Assembly (NCBI RefSeq): GCF_026222555.1 | Contig: NZ_CP098511.1 | Location: forward strand, 1,159,501-1,223,500 | Direction: 5' to 3' | DNA: 64,000 bases | Origin: Aquimarina sp. ERC-38 | GTDB taxonomy: Bacteria > Bacteroidota > Bacteroidia > Flavobacteriales > Flavobacteriaceae | Shown: positions 1 to 9,384 of the stretch, piece after piece | Layout of the letters: every line of letters starts with the position of its first letter | How positions within the stretch are numbered: position 1 is the first letter of the stretch | The notes under the pieces: generated by a model | The model's database searches: none | What the model saw: the letters and a program-made list of their open reading frames with translations, nothing else | Told to the model about the DNA's origin: nothing | Program-made: the position numbers and the translations under genes

Positions 1-984
1 AAAAATGATGATAAAATTATCGAGAACTGGAAAAAATTACAACCCTTAACCGTCAAGCTTCTTGATTATTTTAATAAAAACATTGGTACTTATCCCTATA
101 AGCAGTATTCGGTGATCCAGGGTGGCGACGGAGGTATGGAATATGCAATGTGTACCCTAATTACCGGTAATAGAAAATTTGGTAGTCTGGTGGGTGTTAC
201 CGCACATGAACTGGCGCATTCCTGGTTTCAACATATTTTAGCAACAAACGAAGCTAAACATGAATGGATGGATGAAGGTTTTACTACCTATATTTCAACA
301 CTGGCTATGGACGAAGTAATGAAACAAAATAAACCGGATCCGTTAGCAGAGATGTACCAAGGCTATATTAAATTAGCTACCTCAAATGTAGAAAAACCTC
401 AGACTACTCATGCAGATCGCTATGATACTAATTTTGCCTATGGTACTTCTGCGTATAGTAAAGGAGGTGTATTTTTAGCACAATTAGGATATGTGATAGG
501 AGAAGAAAATCTTAAAAAAACTATTAAACAGTATTTTAATACCTGGAAATTTAAACACCCTACGCCTAATGATTTTAAGCGTATTGCAGAAAATATTTCG
601 GGTATGCAATTGGATTGGTACTTAACGGATTGGACAAAAACGACTAATGTGATTAATTACGGGATTCGTTCTGTAACAAACAATCAGGATCAGGCGATTG
701 TTACCTTAGAACGTATTGGTTCTATGCCTATGCCTATTGATATCATGGTAACCTATCAGGATGATAGCCAAGAATATTTTTACATTCCGTTGCAAATGAT
801 GAGGGGACAAAAAACAAATCCTTTTCAAAATACGAAGAGAACGGTTCTTCCGGATTGGGCCTGGGCATATCCCGATTATCAATTTAACATTCCAACTTCT
901 GTTGATAATATTAAAACAATTGAAATTGATCCGTTACATAGAATGGCAGATGTACATAAAGCTAATAATAAGGCTGTTCAATAG
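1..984 (+). CDS. M1 family metallopeptidase, C-terminal part (truncated by window start)
   Basis: The frame is open from base 1, so the N-terminal domain lies outside the window; the GTG at 112 is internal. The peptide carries the M1 aminopeptidase signature: a GGMEYAM substrate-binding motif (the GAMEN equivalent), then HELAHSWF as the HExxH zinc site, with the third zinc ligand glutamate in the following MDEGFTTY segment about 19 residues on. These zinc metallopeptidases remove N-terminal residues from peptides, in Bacteroidota usually in the periplasm. The region after the zinc site is long enough to include the C-terminal helical domain. It ends 77 bases before rnpA and runs in the same direction. 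Family assignment is firm; substrate and localisation cannot be judged without the N-terminus. Confidence 0.93.
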   Translation, partial: KNDDKIIENWKKLQPLTVKLLDYFNKNIGTYPYKQYSVIQGGDGGMEYAMCTLITGNRKFGSLVGVTAHELAHSWFQHILATNEAKHEWMDEGFTTYISTLAMDEVMKQNKPDPLAEMYQGYIKLATSNVEKPQTTHADRYDTNFAYGTSAYSKGGVFLAQLGYVIGEENLKKTIKQYFNTWKFKHPTPNDFKRIAENISGMQLDWYLTDWTKTTNVINYGIRSVTNNQDQAIVTLERIGSMPMPIDIMVTYQDDSQEYFYIPLQMMRGQKTNPFQNTKRTVLPDWAWAYPDYQFNIPTSVDNIKTIEIDPLHRMADVHKANNKAVQ

Positions 985-1061
985 CTTTTGGTCATATCTA
1001 TAACCATTTATAATTTAAGGACTTGCAGATTATACTTAGATTGTTTTAAAATTTTTCCTGA

Positions 1062-1433
1062 ATGAAAGCTACTTTTTCTAAAAAAGAAAAATTAAAAAGT
1101 ACTAAAGAAATTGAGCTTCTGTTTCAGGAAGGACAAAGTTTAAAAAAATTTCCGGTGCTTTTGGTATATCGGGAAAGTTCAGATGGTAAAGAAATTGGTA
1201 TTAAAGCAGCGGTTTCGGTAAGTAAAAAGAAATTTAAAAGAGCCGTAGACAGGAATCGTATTAAACGCTTGTTACGAGAAGCATACCGATTACAAAAAGC
1301 AGAAGTTTTAAACGAATGTACCAGAAGTTATTCGCTTATGTTAATTTATATTGGTAAAGAAATGCCCGATTATCATTTTCTATCAAAAAAGATAAATTTT
1401 CTTTTAAATGCTTTTGCAGAAAAAGTAAAGTAA
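1062..1433 (+). CDS. rnpA: Ribonuclease P protein component
   Basis: This is a 123-residue basic protein of normal RnpA length. It begins with the typical KKEKLKSTKEIELLF segment, has the conserved aromatic/basic groove residues, and carries the RNR-type signature in VDRNRIKRLLREAYR (about residues 63-77). RnpA binds the M1 RNA and helps it cleave 5' leaders from precursor tRNAs in the cytoplasm. It is followed 62 bases later by an S41 protease on the same strand, with no obvious terminator between. In many bacteria rnpA sits next to rpmH; no rpmH is visible here. Confidence 0.95.
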   Translation: MKATFSKKEKLKSTKEIELLFQEGQSLKKFPVLLVYRESSDGKEIGIKAAVSVSKKKFKRAVDRNRIKRLLREAYRLQKAEVLNECTRSYSLMLIYIGKEMPDYHFLSKKINFLLNAFAEKVK

Positions 1434-1495
1434 AGACTTTTTAGTATCTTACTGTATAATTTAAATAACTTCAATACTTCCATACGAACTGTAAT

Positions 1496-3121
1496 ATGAA
1501 AAAGAAGATAGTATTGCTTTCCGCCATAGTTGGTATAGCGATCTCCACGGTAAGTTTTAAATCCGATTTTTTTGAAATTGCCAAACAGATAGAAATTTTT
1601 ACTACCATGTTTAAAGAAATAAACATGAACTATGTAGACGAAACTAATCCGGCAGAACTGATTGAAACGGCTATTAATGCCATGCTAGATGACCTGGACC
1701 CATATACCAAATATTGGAATGAACAGGATGTAGAAGCTTCTAAAATTAGAAATGCCGGAGAATATACCGGGATAGGAGCTACGGTAAATACTACCAAGGA
1801 TAAAATTGTGATCGTTGAACCCTATAAAGATTATCCTACGGACAAAGCCGGGTTAAAAGCCGGAGATGAAATTATCAAGATTGGAGATATCACTGTTTCG
1901 GATTTTAAAGAGGATGCCGGAGAGCTATTAAAAGGAGCTAGCGGTACCACTGTAGACATTACTTATATCCGACAAGGTGAAACTAAAAATACGGTATTAA
2001 CCCGAGAAGAAATTGAAGTAAAAGCAGTTCCATTTTACACCTTGCTGGACGATAATACTGCATATATTGTGTTATCCAAATTTAATAGTAAAGCTTCTAG
2101 TGAAACTATTGAAGCCCTTAATGATTTAAAAGCAAAAGGGGCAGATAAAGTAATTTTAGACCTACGAGGTAATCCGGGAGGTTTGTTAAGTGAAGCTATT
2201 AATGTAACTAATATCTTTGTACCAAAAGGAGAACTGATTACTACTACTAAATCTTCTATAGAAAAATATAACAAAGAGTATTTTACAAAAAATAAGCCTA
2301 TAGATACCGAAATTCCACTCGTTGTGTTAGTAAATGGTCGAAGTGCTTCTGCTAGTGAGATCGTCTCAGGAGGTATACAAGATTTAGATAGGGGAGTGGT
2401 GATTGGTGCCAGAAGTTTCGGAAAAGGCCTGGTACAACGCCCAAAAAAGCTTACCTACGGAACTCAGATTAAAATTACTATTTCCAGGTATTATACACCA
2501 TCCGGAAGATGTATACAAGCCTTAGATTATTGGAACCGGGATAAAAATAACGAAGCTACCCGAATACGGGAACAGGACTTTAAGGCTTTTACCACTAAAA
2601 ACGGAAGAACTGTTTATGACGGGGGAGGCATCCAACCGGATATTGAAATGGAAACGTCAAAATATAGCAATATCACCAATACCTTATTAGGTTCCGAAGC
2701 TATTTTCAATTTTGCCACTAAGTACTATTATAGCCATCCGAACATGACTATGGATAAATTTAAATTTACCGATAATGATTATCAAAAGTTTAAAGAATTT
2801 GTCAAGAATGCTAATATCAAATACGATACTAAAACGGAAAAAGCTTTAAAAGATGCCTTTGAAATTTCCAGAAAAGAAAAGCTAGACCAGGCGGTTAAAA
2901 AGCAATACGATGCACTATTAGCTACCATTAAAAGTACTAAAGAAAAAGATTTGGATACGTATAAAAAAGAAATTAGTACGTTGTTACAAGATGAAATTAT
3001 TAAGCGTATTGCCTATCGAGAAGGTTTGTATACGTATTATGTAAAAAATAACCCCGAAATTAAAAAGAGTAAAGAAGTTTTAAGTGATGCGAATACTTAT
3101 CAGAAAATTTTAAAGGGTTAA
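1496..3121 (+). CDS. S41 family C-terminal processing peptidase (CtpA/Prc-like)
   Basis: This 541-residue protein starts with a short hydrophobic N-terminus (MKKKIVLLSAIVGIAISTVS) that should act as a signal or anchor. A PDZ domain follows at about residues 85-165 (AGLKAGDEIIKIG, SGTTVDITYIRQG). The S41 protease core follows at about 185-390: LDLRGNPGG precedes the catalytic serine in NGRSASASEIV, and the catalytic lysine lies in ARSFGKGLVQ. The last 130 residues form a charged helical tail of the sort found in Bacteroidota members. Such enzymes act in the periplasm as serine/lysine proteases trimming C-termini of exported proteins. Catalytic residues are intact; the target is unknown. Confidence 0.93.
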   Translation: MKKKIVLLSAIVGIAISTVSFKSDFFEIAKQIEIFTTMFKEINMNYVDETNPAELIETAINAMLDDLDPYTKYWNEQDVEASKIRNAGEYTGIGATVNTTKDKIVIVEPYKDYPTDKAGLKAGDEIIKIGDITVSDFKEDAGELLKGASGTTVDITYIRQGETKNTVLTREEIEVKAVPFYTLLDDNTAYIVLSKFNSKASSETIEALNDLKAKGADKVILDLRGNPGGLLSEAINVTNIFVPKGELITTTKSSIEKYNKEYFTKNKPIDTEIPLVVLVNGRSASASEIVSGGIQDLDRGVVIGARSFGKGLVQRPKKLTYGTQIKITISRYYTPSGRCIQALDYWNRDKNNEATRIREQDFKAFTTKNGRTVYDGGGIQPDIEMETSKYSNITNTLLGSEAIFNFATKYYYSHPNMTMDKFKFTDNDYQKFKEFVKNANIKYDTKTEKALKDAFEISRKEKLDQAVKKQYDALLATIKSTKEKDLDTYKKEISTLLQDEIIKRIAYREGLYTYYVKNNPEIKKSKEVLSDANTYQKILKG

Positions 3122-3230
3122 AATAAAGTCAAACCAAATCTATCATTACTCTTATGTTGAATAGATAGCTATTTGCTATGATGTAAGAATAGAAAAGTAT
3201 AAAGAATTTTGATTTATTGGAAGCAGATAC

Positions 3231-3258
3231 TTTGATAAAAATATTAGATCTAATTTTG
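3231..3258 (+). promoter_or_regulatory. Possible Bacteroidota-type promoter upstream of the Kelch gene
   Basis: TAATTTTG at 3251-3258 fits the flavobacterial -7 consensus TAnnTTTG, with TTTG at 3231-3234 as a candidate -33 box. The 16-base spacer is slightly short of the usual range, and the start codon is 32 bases downstream. It was found by eye in AT-rich DNA where chance matches are common, hence the low score. Confidence 0.3.
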
Positions 3259-3290
3259 AAATAGATGAAAAAAAACAATTGATTTAGTTT

Positions 3291-5036
3291 ATGTTCTCTA
3301 ACCCAAAATATCTTAATTTTCGGTATATGTCGTATAGGATTTTACATACCAGTATACTTTTTTGCTTTGTAGTAAGTGTTCAGTTTCAGGTATTAGCTAA
3401 TCAACATTATTTAAAAGAAAGTAGTCGTTTCTATATATCTCAACAGGTAAAAACGCAAAATTTTGAAATAGAAGAAGGTAGTACTTCCGGTACCTTCATT
3501 GATAATATAAAATTGGAAGATCAGAAAATTACTGCTGTTTCTTTTATCCTTCAGCAAGCCGAATTTCTAGGAATTTCTCAATTTCCTAAAGGGGATTCTG
3601 AAGATGATCCGGAGTTTGATTCCATGCAAGTAGTGAAGGTAGATGCTACTTCAGGTGAAATTAAAGTTGATAACCCCAAGTATTTGTTAGCAGTTTTAAG
3701 TCCGTTATTTTTAAATGTTCAAATTACAGATTCGGAAGGAAAACAATATGACGCTGAGATTAATATTACCATTAACGATAAAGAAGTTGCAATCTTCAAA
3801 GAATACGAATTGAACTGGTCGCGCTTAGCCGACCATCCTAATGAGTTGTTTGAAGGTGCCGGAGGTTTTGTTAATAGTACCTTTTATACCTTTGGTAGTT
3901 TTACCCGTCGTTTTTCTCCGCGACCGGATGTACATGGTTACAATATTGATTTAAATTCCTGGATTCCTTTTAAAAATATGCCCCCGATGGCTGATGATTC
4001 TGGTAGCGGAGGGGCTACTCATATGGGATGGACGCATGATACTAACGGAAACATATACATTGCTGCAGGTTTTGCGGCAAATGCTTCTGGAACCGGGCAA
4101 CAATTTGGGTCTAAACGGGTATATAAGTATGAAACTTCAACGGATGAGTATCAGGAATTACCATCGCTACCTATTGATCGATCGGCAGGTGCTTTACACT
4201 ATGTTAATAACCGGTTGTTCTATATAGCAGGTACTAATAAGCCCAGAAATACAGATCAAGGTGATGTATTAGTTTTAAACCTGAACGATACGGAAAAAGG
4301 CTGGGAGTACCGTTCACCCATGCCCAATCCCAGGCATCATAGTGGTTCTGTACTCTTAAATGGAATGATCTATATGCTAGGGGGGCAAAAAGAACATGAT
4401 GGTAAATTAGTACCACAAGATGATGTACATCGTTATGATCCGGAAACTGATACCTGGAGTTTTGTCACTGATATGCCCCAGGCCTTCAATCATATCCATG
4501 CTTCCACTTTTACTTATAAAGATTATATTTTTACGGTTGGAGGTCAGATTGAACATAATAAGGGAGGATATAGAGAAGTGTATGCGTATCAACCTTCTCA
4601 AAATGTTTGGGTACAATTTTCAGACCTACCTGTAGCCAGGTACGCCATGGTGGCAGATACTTTTGATGACCAAATTTATGCGGTAGGGGGTAATTTTTCA
4701 AAAAATATGTATGTAGCTTCTCTACCTGAAGCATTTATAAATCAAACCTTATCAACTCTTGAAACCACCCGTTCTACAATTACTATTTATCCCAATCCTG
4801 TAGAAACTGTACTTTCGGTTGATTTAACGGAGCAAAATCAATTAGGCATCAAAAAAATCAGTATTTCTGACCTGCAAGGAAAACAAATAACACTTCCCAT
4901 CGAATTATATAAGCAAAATAAAGCTGTCGACGATCGTATTTATATAAACCTTCAAGATTTAGCTTCCGGGATGTATATTTTAGGAATTACTACTAAAACT
5001 GACCAGTTATATTATTCTAAAATTCTTAAAAAGTAA
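3291..5036 (+). CDS. Kelch-repeat secreted protein with T9SS type A sorting domain
   Basis: This is a 581-residue secreted protein. A hydrophobic signal (ILFCFVVSVQFQVLA) lies at about residues 20-36; ATG 3291 gives a long n-region and ATG 3327 is a plausible alternative start. Residues 40-165 form a cadherin/PKD-like segment ending in a DSEGKQYDAEINITIND strand pattern. Residues 175-490 are a Kelch-type beta-propeller, with repeated motifs such as NRLFYIAG, GMIYMLGGQ, YIFTVGGQ and DQIYAVGG. The last 75 residues are a T9SS type A C-terminal domain (ITIYPNPVETVLSVDL, LASGMYIL, YYSKILKK). The protein is therefore predicted to cross the outer membrane via T9SS and be released or anchored at the surface. 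The ligand of the propeller is unknown. It converges with the acetyltransferase on the minus strand. Confidence 0.88.
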   Translation: MFSNPKYLNFRYMSYRILHTSILFCFVVSVQFQVLANQHYLKESSRFYISQQVKTQNFEIEEGSTSGTFIDNIKLEDQKITAVSFILQQAEFLGISQFPKGDSEDDPEFDSMQVVKVDATSGEIKVDNPKYLLAVLSPLFLNVQITDSEGKQYDAEINITINDKEVAIFKEYELNWSRLADHPNELFEGAGGFVNSTFYTFGSFTRRFSPRPDVHGYNIDLNSWIPFKNMPPMADDSGSGGATHMGWTHDTNGNIYIAAGFAANASGTGQQFGSKRVYKYETSTDEYQELPSLPIDRSAGALHYVNNRLFYIAGTNKPRNTDQGDVLVLNLNDTEKGWEYRSPMPNPRHHSGSVLLNGMIYMLGGQKEHDGKLVPQDDVHRYDPETDTWSFVTDMPQAFNHIHASTFTYKDYIFTVGGQIEHNKGGYREVYAYQPSQNVWVQFSDLPVARYAMVADTFDDQIYAVGGNFSKNMYVASLPEAFINQTLSTLETTRSTITIYPNPVETVLSVDLTEQNQLGIKKISISDLQGKQITLPIELYKQNKAVDDRIYINLQDLASGMYILGITTKTDQLYYSKILKK

Positions 5037-5045
5037 CGTTCAATT

Positions 5046-5492
5046 TTAATCTTTATTCATTCTAATATGAGGAATACCATCTTCCAGGTATTCCTGAGAA
5101 ACCTGTTTAAAACCTAAGGAAGCATAAAAATCATATAAATAACATTGTGCTGAAATAGTAATAGGTTGCTTACCAAATAAGTCATAAATACTTTGTATAC
5201 TAGCATTCATAATTTCTTTTCCGAATCCGAATTTTCTTTTGTTCGGATCCACTACAACCCTTCCAATACTCGCTAAATCCGAGTAATCTCCCGGTTTAAA
5301 AATACGGGTATAAGCTGCTAATTCGTTCTGATAGTAACCAATAATATGTACCGCTTTTTGATCTTTATTATCCATGTCCTGGTATACACAATCCTGTTCA
5401 ACTACAAATACTTCGGTCCTTAGTTTTAATATTTGATATAACTCTTCAAGTTGTATTTCACCAAAGCTTTTTATTTGAGTTTTTAAGGACAT
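5046..5492 (-). CDS. GNAT family N-acetyltransferase, ElaA-like
   Basis: This 148-residue protein resembles ElaA-type GNAT enzymes. The N-terminal LYQILKLRTEVFVVEQDCVYQ pattern (about residues 17-37) is characteristic, followed by AAYTRIF, the acetyl-CoA-binding strand IGRVVVDP with the KRKFGFGKEI pyrophosphate loop (about 77-94), and ISAQCYLYDFYASLGF near the end. It would transfer an acetyl group from acetyl-CoA to an unknown amine substrate in the cytoplasm. It lies 25 bases downstream of rpiB on the same strand, so the two are probably co-transcribed. Confidence 0.88.
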   Translation of the reverse strand: MSLKTQIKSFGEIQLEELYQILKLRTEVFVVEQDCVYQDMDNKDQKAVHIIGYYQNELAAYTRIFKPGDYSDLASIGRVVVDPNKRKFGFGKEIMNASIQSIYDLFGKQPITISAQCYLYDFYASLGFKQVSQEYLEDGIPHIRMNKD

Positions 5493-5517
5493 AGGTAAGT
5501 CAGATAGAATTTATAAG

Positions 5518-5952
5518 TTAAAGGCAGGAAGTAATCTTATCAACCCGATTTTGATGACGGCCACCTTCAAAATCAGTCGTTAAAAATGTTTCTACCATCT
5601 GTAAAACCTGTGGTATTGCGGTAAAACGAGCTGGAATGCATAAAATATTGGCGTTATTATGTTGCCGGGTTAAAGCAACAATCTCATTCGTCCAGCATAA
5701 TCCTGCGCGGACTTCGGTATATTTATTTGCGGTCATACAAACACCATTACCACTTCCACAAATTAAAATTCCATAAGCTACTTTTTGATCCTGTACATCT
5801 TTTGCCACCGGATGCACAAAATCCGGATAGTCTACGCTTTCTGAACTATTTGTTCCATAATTAGTAACTTCATACCCTTTTGAATGTAAATACTCCACAA
5901 TACTATCTTTATATTCCGTACCCGCGTGGTCGTTACCTATAGCGATCTTCAT
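5518..5952 (-). CDS. rpiB: Ribose-5-phosphate isomerase B
   Basis: At 144 residues this is a typical RpiB/LacAB family member. The N-terminal GNDHAGTEYKDSI carries the conserved Asp-His pair. ILICGSGNGVCMTANK (about residues 63-78) holds the catalytic cysteine and phosphate-binding loop, and NNANILCIPARF matches the family. It interconverts ribose 5-phosphate and ribulose 5-phosphate in the pentose phosphate pathway. A TATATTTG sequence at 5979-5972 on the minus strand, about 20 bases ahead of the ATG, could be a -7 box, but I see no good -33 partner. Confidence 0.95.
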   Translation of the reverse strand: MKIAIGNDHAGTEYKDSIVEYLHSKGYEVTNYGTNSSESVDYPDFVHPVAKDVQDQKVAYGILICGSGNGVCMTANKYTEVRAGLCWTNEIVALTRQHNNANILCIPARFTAIPQVLQMVETFLTTDFEGGRHQNRVDKITSCL

Positions 5953-6515
5953 AATATTTTCAATTTATCTGCAAATATACTATAAAGGTTTTAGGTTAAA
6001 TATTGGTAACAGTTCTACATGCACAATTGTTTCTGTTGACAAGTTGTTCTTAACCTAAGAGCTGTTTTGTTTATATCTTTTATTTAAAAATGAAAAGGTT
6101 TTTTGGAAATGAACATAATTATATTAGGTATAAAAAGGATCGATTTATCCGGTTCTTTTTACTTCTAATTATTGAAATGTTATTAGGTAAGGTAGAAGCA
6201 TTATTCACATTAAAAATTGAAACTATTTATGACAAACTATTAATCAAATAGCTTTATCAACAATTGTTGATTATAATCTATATTACACAGATAATAAGTG
6301 TTTTAAAACATGTATAACCTGTTTATAAGAATGTAAAAGAACTAGGTAACTTAAAATCCAAGATTTTTGATAAAAAGATATACCGCTATTAACACTATAT
6401 TATCATCATCATTTTTAATTTTTTTAAAAAGAAAGAAAAAGAATATATAGTAATAAGTGTTGATAAGATTAAAAGGTAGATGAAATTTGATTTTAAGAAA
6501 GTAACTTATATGTAC
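5953..6515. other. AT-rich gene-poor stretch
   Basis: This stretch lies between rpiB and a tiny minus-strand ORF. It is very AT-rich. The only open frame of note is a 53-codon plus-strand ORF at 6090-6251, listed separately with low confidence. I see no RNA gene, clear terminator, IS end or long repeat. Confidence 0.6.
6090..6251 (+). CDS. Possible small ORF, 53 codons (doubtful)
   Basis: ATG at 6090 opens 53 codons ending TAG at 6249-6251. The peptide starts MKRFFGNEHNYIRYKKDRF, followed by a hydrophobic stretch FFLLLIIEMLL around residues 22-32 and then a charged tail, so a small membrane peptide is conceivable. There is no recognisable family and no convincing promoter. In AT-rich intergenic DNA an ORF of this size can arise by chance. 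Conservation in relatives would be the only real support. Confidence 0.18.
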   Translation: MKRFFGNEHNYIRYKKDRFIRFFLLLIIEMLLGKVEALFTLKIETIYDKLLIK

Positions 6516-6698
6516 CTACTTTTCAATCTGAAAAACCTTAGGATCCGATGTGCTATTAGAATCTTCTGTCATAGTCAATCTGGTTGAAGTTTCCTGATTG
6601 ATAGTTTTATTAATATTCTTAGAGAAAATAAAAAAGCCTGCTAAAAAGATAATAGCAAAAAGGAATATAATTTTATGTATTTTCTTTACTTTCTTCAT
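6516..6698 (-). CDS. Small single-pass membrane protein, hypothetical
   Basis: I place the start at the ATG giving MKKVKKIHK, five codons inside the longest frame (6713), because it yields a clean basic n-region before a strong hydrophobic segment (IIFLFAIIFLAGFFIF, about residues 10-25). The remaining 35 residues are polar, rich in Thr, Ser and Asn. The protein is 60 residues, likely anchored in the inner membrane with a soluble tail. No family is recognised. It stands alone in a gene-poor interval between rpiB and RNase R. Confidence 0.4.
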   Translation of the reverse strand: MKKVKKIHKIIFLFAIIFLAGFFIFSKNINKTINQETSTRLTMTEDSNSTSDPKVFQIEK

Positions 6699-6713
6699 AT
6701 ACCAGCAAAGCAA

Positions 6714-7169
6714 TGTACCAAATGCTTATAACAAATTTAAGTATTTTTTAAGAAACTAAACGTTCTTATGTAACATTCATGGAATTATTTTAATTTTAAC
6801 TTTAAAATTGTGGTAAAAATAATTGAAGTATAAGAAATTTAGAAAGTGTCAAATTTGGTAGCAATAGGCTTTCGGTTTTCTTACTTTTAAATTTCATATT
6901 TATAATTTCAAATTATATTTTAATGGTCTACTTCTTCACTATTACTAACTTTTCTCATATTAAAATTACTTCTGTTTATAGCATGAATCTATCAATTATT
7001 ACTCCTATATATAACTTAAATTCCCCCACTTCAGTTACATAAAAAAATGTTAAATAACTTCCTTTATTAGATTTAAAGCTCGTAAGTAAAGAGTACTTTA
7101 AAAGAAAGAAACCTTTAAAAACCCGTCCTTCTGAAATTTAGCTGTAATTTTATAGCATATAAATTATGA
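6714..7169. other. AT-rich intergenic stretch upstream of RNase R
   Basis: About 450 bases with no ORF of interest on either strand. I see no convincing promoter pair, riboswitch or repeat. It presumably holds the RNase R promoter and leader, but I cannot point to it. Confidence 0.5.
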
Positions 7170-9365
7170 ATGAGAAGAAAGAACAATAACCGGAAAAGAA
7201 GAAGTTCATCAAAAATTGAAAATATCACCTTAAGTATTCTTAAAGTCTTAAGAAACGAACCTGACAAAAGTTTTAACTATAGACAACTTGCTGCTAAATT
7301 TGGCGTAGATGATGCCAGCAGTAGAAATCAAATTATTAAAAAATTGGCGCAGCTTGCAGCAAAAAAAGAAATTACCGAAGTCGATCGGGGTAAATTTCAG
7401 ATAGTTGCTAATAGAAATACATATCAAGGAGTCTTGGATATGAATTCCAAAGGGAACGGATATGTAAAAATCGAAGATTTTGAAGATGATGTTTTTATAC
7501 CAAAAAATTGTTTAAATAAAGCCTTACACGGAGATCAAGTTGAAGTATACCTCTACAAACGAAGGCGAAAAGGAAAAAGTGAAGGCGAGATCACCCGAAT
7601 CATCGAAAGGAAAAAGAATGAATTCGTAGGAATTATTGAAATACAAAAGAAGTACGCTTTTGTAAGTATTCAAGATCCTAAAATGTACACAGATATCTTT
7701 GTAGCAAAAAATAAAATTGGAGAGGCTAAAGATGGGGATATGGTACTGGTACGCCTTGACGAATGGCCCGATAAAGCTGACTCTCCTTTTGGTACCGTGC
7801 TTAAATTTTTGGGTATTCCCGGAGAACAGCAAACCGAAATGCACGCCATATTAGCGCAATACGGTTTGCCTTATGAATTTCCGGTGGAGGTAGAAGCTTT
7901 TGCCGATGAAATTGATACTTCTATAAAAGAGGACGAAATAAAAAAACGTAGGGATATGCGTAAAACCCTTACGTTCACCATTGACCCTAAAGATGCTAAA
8001 GATTTTGATGATGCTTTGTCTTTTGAAATTTTAGATAACGGAAATTATGAAATTGGGATTCATATTGCCGACGTTTCCCATTATGTAAAGCCCGGAACCA
8101 TTTTGGATGAGGAAGCCTATGAACGGGCAACCTCAGTATATCTTGTAGACAGGGTTGTACCCATGTTACCGGAAGTTCTTTCCAATAATGCCTGTTCACT
8201 ACGGCCGAATGAAGAAAAATATACGTTTTCCGCAGTGTTTGAAATTAGTGAAAATGCAGCGATTAAAAAACAGTGGTTTGGGAGAACAGTAACCTACTCG
8301 GATGCCAGGTTTGCTTATGAAGAAGCACAAGAAATTATTGAAACCGAAAATAATCAAATTTCAACAGAAGTTTCGATAACGGGTAAAGCTTATCAAACTG
8401 ATCAAAAAATCGCGGATGCTATTCTTAAAATGAACCGGATTGCAAAAATCCTTCGTAAAAAAAGAATGCAGGAAGGGGCAATTTCTTTTGATAAGGTTGA
8501 GGTTAAGTTTAATCTGAACGAAGAAAATAATCCAACTGGGGTATATTTTAAAACATCAAAAGATGCTAATAAGCTAATAGAAGAGTTTATGCTATTAGCA
8601 AACCGAAAAGTAGCCGAATTCATTGGTAAACAAGATCCTAAAAAGACGTTTATTTACCGGGTTCATGATGAACCAAACGATGAGAAACTAGCTGATTTGC
8701 AAAGTGTTATTAAAAAATTTGGGTATAGCTTGAACTTGAAAGATAGAAAGAGCACCACGAAATCTTTAAACGGTTTGTTAAAAGATGTGATTGGGACTAA
8801 AGAGCAAAACCTGGTAGATACGCTGGCCATACGTAGTATGAGTAAAGCAGAATACACCACTCATAATATTGGACATTACGGATTGGCTTTTGATTACTAT
8901 TCACATTTTACGTCTCCGATCCGACGCTACCCGGATGTTATGGCACACCGATTGTTACAACATTATCTAGATAAAGGTAAATCTGCTCCCGAAGAGGTGT
9001 ACGAAGAAAAATGTAGCCATTCAAGCGACATGGAAAGCCTGGCTGCTAATGCTGAACGCGACTCTATTAAATACATGCAGATCAAGTTTATGATAGATCA
9101 TAAAGATGAAGTTTTTCTAGGGGTAATTTCCGGAGTAACGGAGTGGGGAATTTATGTAGAAATCATTGCCAATAAATGTGAAGGTATGATTCGTTTAAAA
9201 GATATGAAAGATGATCATTATGTGTTTGAAGCTTCTGATTTTTCGGTGATTGGGCAACGTTCTAAAAAGGTTTATCAGCTTGGGGATGAAGTACAGGTAA
9301 AGGTAAAAAATGCAGATCTGGTAAAACGTCATTTGGATTTTATCATCATTCCGGAAGAAGATTAG
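7170..9365 (+). CDS. rnr: Ribonuclease R (RNase II/R family 3'-5' exoribonuclease)
   Basis: This 731-residue protein has the RNase R domain order. A basic N-terminus (RRKNNNRKRRSSSK) is followed by a winged-helix segment (about 20-75), two cold-shock OB folds (about 80-225), the RNB catalytic domain, and a C-terminal S1 domain (GVISGVTEWGIYVEI, about 650-725). The RNB metal site is clear in TIDPKDAKDFDDALSF (about 270-285), with HIADVSHYVKPG and the YAHFTSPIRRYPD-type motif (YSHFTSPIRRYPD) after it. It degrades structured RNA 3'-5' in the cytoplasm and takes part in rRNA and tmRNA quality control in other bacteria. The DUF2807 gene follows after 19 bases. Confidence 0.95.
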   Translation: MRRKNNNRKRRSSSKIENITLSILKVLRNEPDKSFNYRQLAAKFGVDDASSRNQIIKKLAQLAAKKEITEVDRGKFQIVANRNTYQGVLDMNSKGNGYVKIEDFEDDVFIPKNCLNKALHGDQVEVYLYKRRRKGKSEGEITRIIERKKNEFVGIIEIQKKYAFVSIQDPKMYTDIFVAKNKIGEAKDGDMVLVRLDEWPDKADSPFGTVLKFLGIPGEQQTEMHAILAQYGLPYEFPVEVEAFADEIDTSIKEDEIKKRRDMRKTLTFTIDPKDAKDFDDALSFEILDNGNYEIGIHIADVSHYVKPGTILDEEAYERATSVYLVDRVVPMLPEVLSNNACSLRPNEEKYTFSAVFEISENAAIKKQWFGRTVTYSDARFAYEEAQEIIETENNQISTEVSITGKAYQTDQKIADAILKMNRIAKILRKKRMQEGAISFDKVEVKFNLNEENNPTGVYFKTSKDANKLIEEFMLLANRKVAEFIGKQDPKKTFIYRVHDEPNDEKLADLQSVIKKFGYSLNLKDRKSTTKSLNGLLKDVIGTKEQNLVDTLAIRSMSKAEYTTHNIGHYGLAFDYYSHFTSPIRRYPDVMAHRLLQHYLDKGKSAPEEVYEEKCSHSSDMESLAANAERDSIKYMQIKFMIDHKDEVFLGVISGVTEWGIYVEIIANKCEGMIRLKDMKDDHYVFEASDFSVIGQRSKKVYQLGDEVQVKVKNADLVKRHLDFIIIPEED

Positions 9366-9384
9366 TAATTAAATAAGGGCAACA

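Noticed and set aside
6090-7169. Possible remnants of degraded genes in the gene-poor stretch after rpiB
   Set aside because: No frame gave a recognisable protein segment across several stop codons. Only two tiny ORFs remain and both are listed with low confidence.
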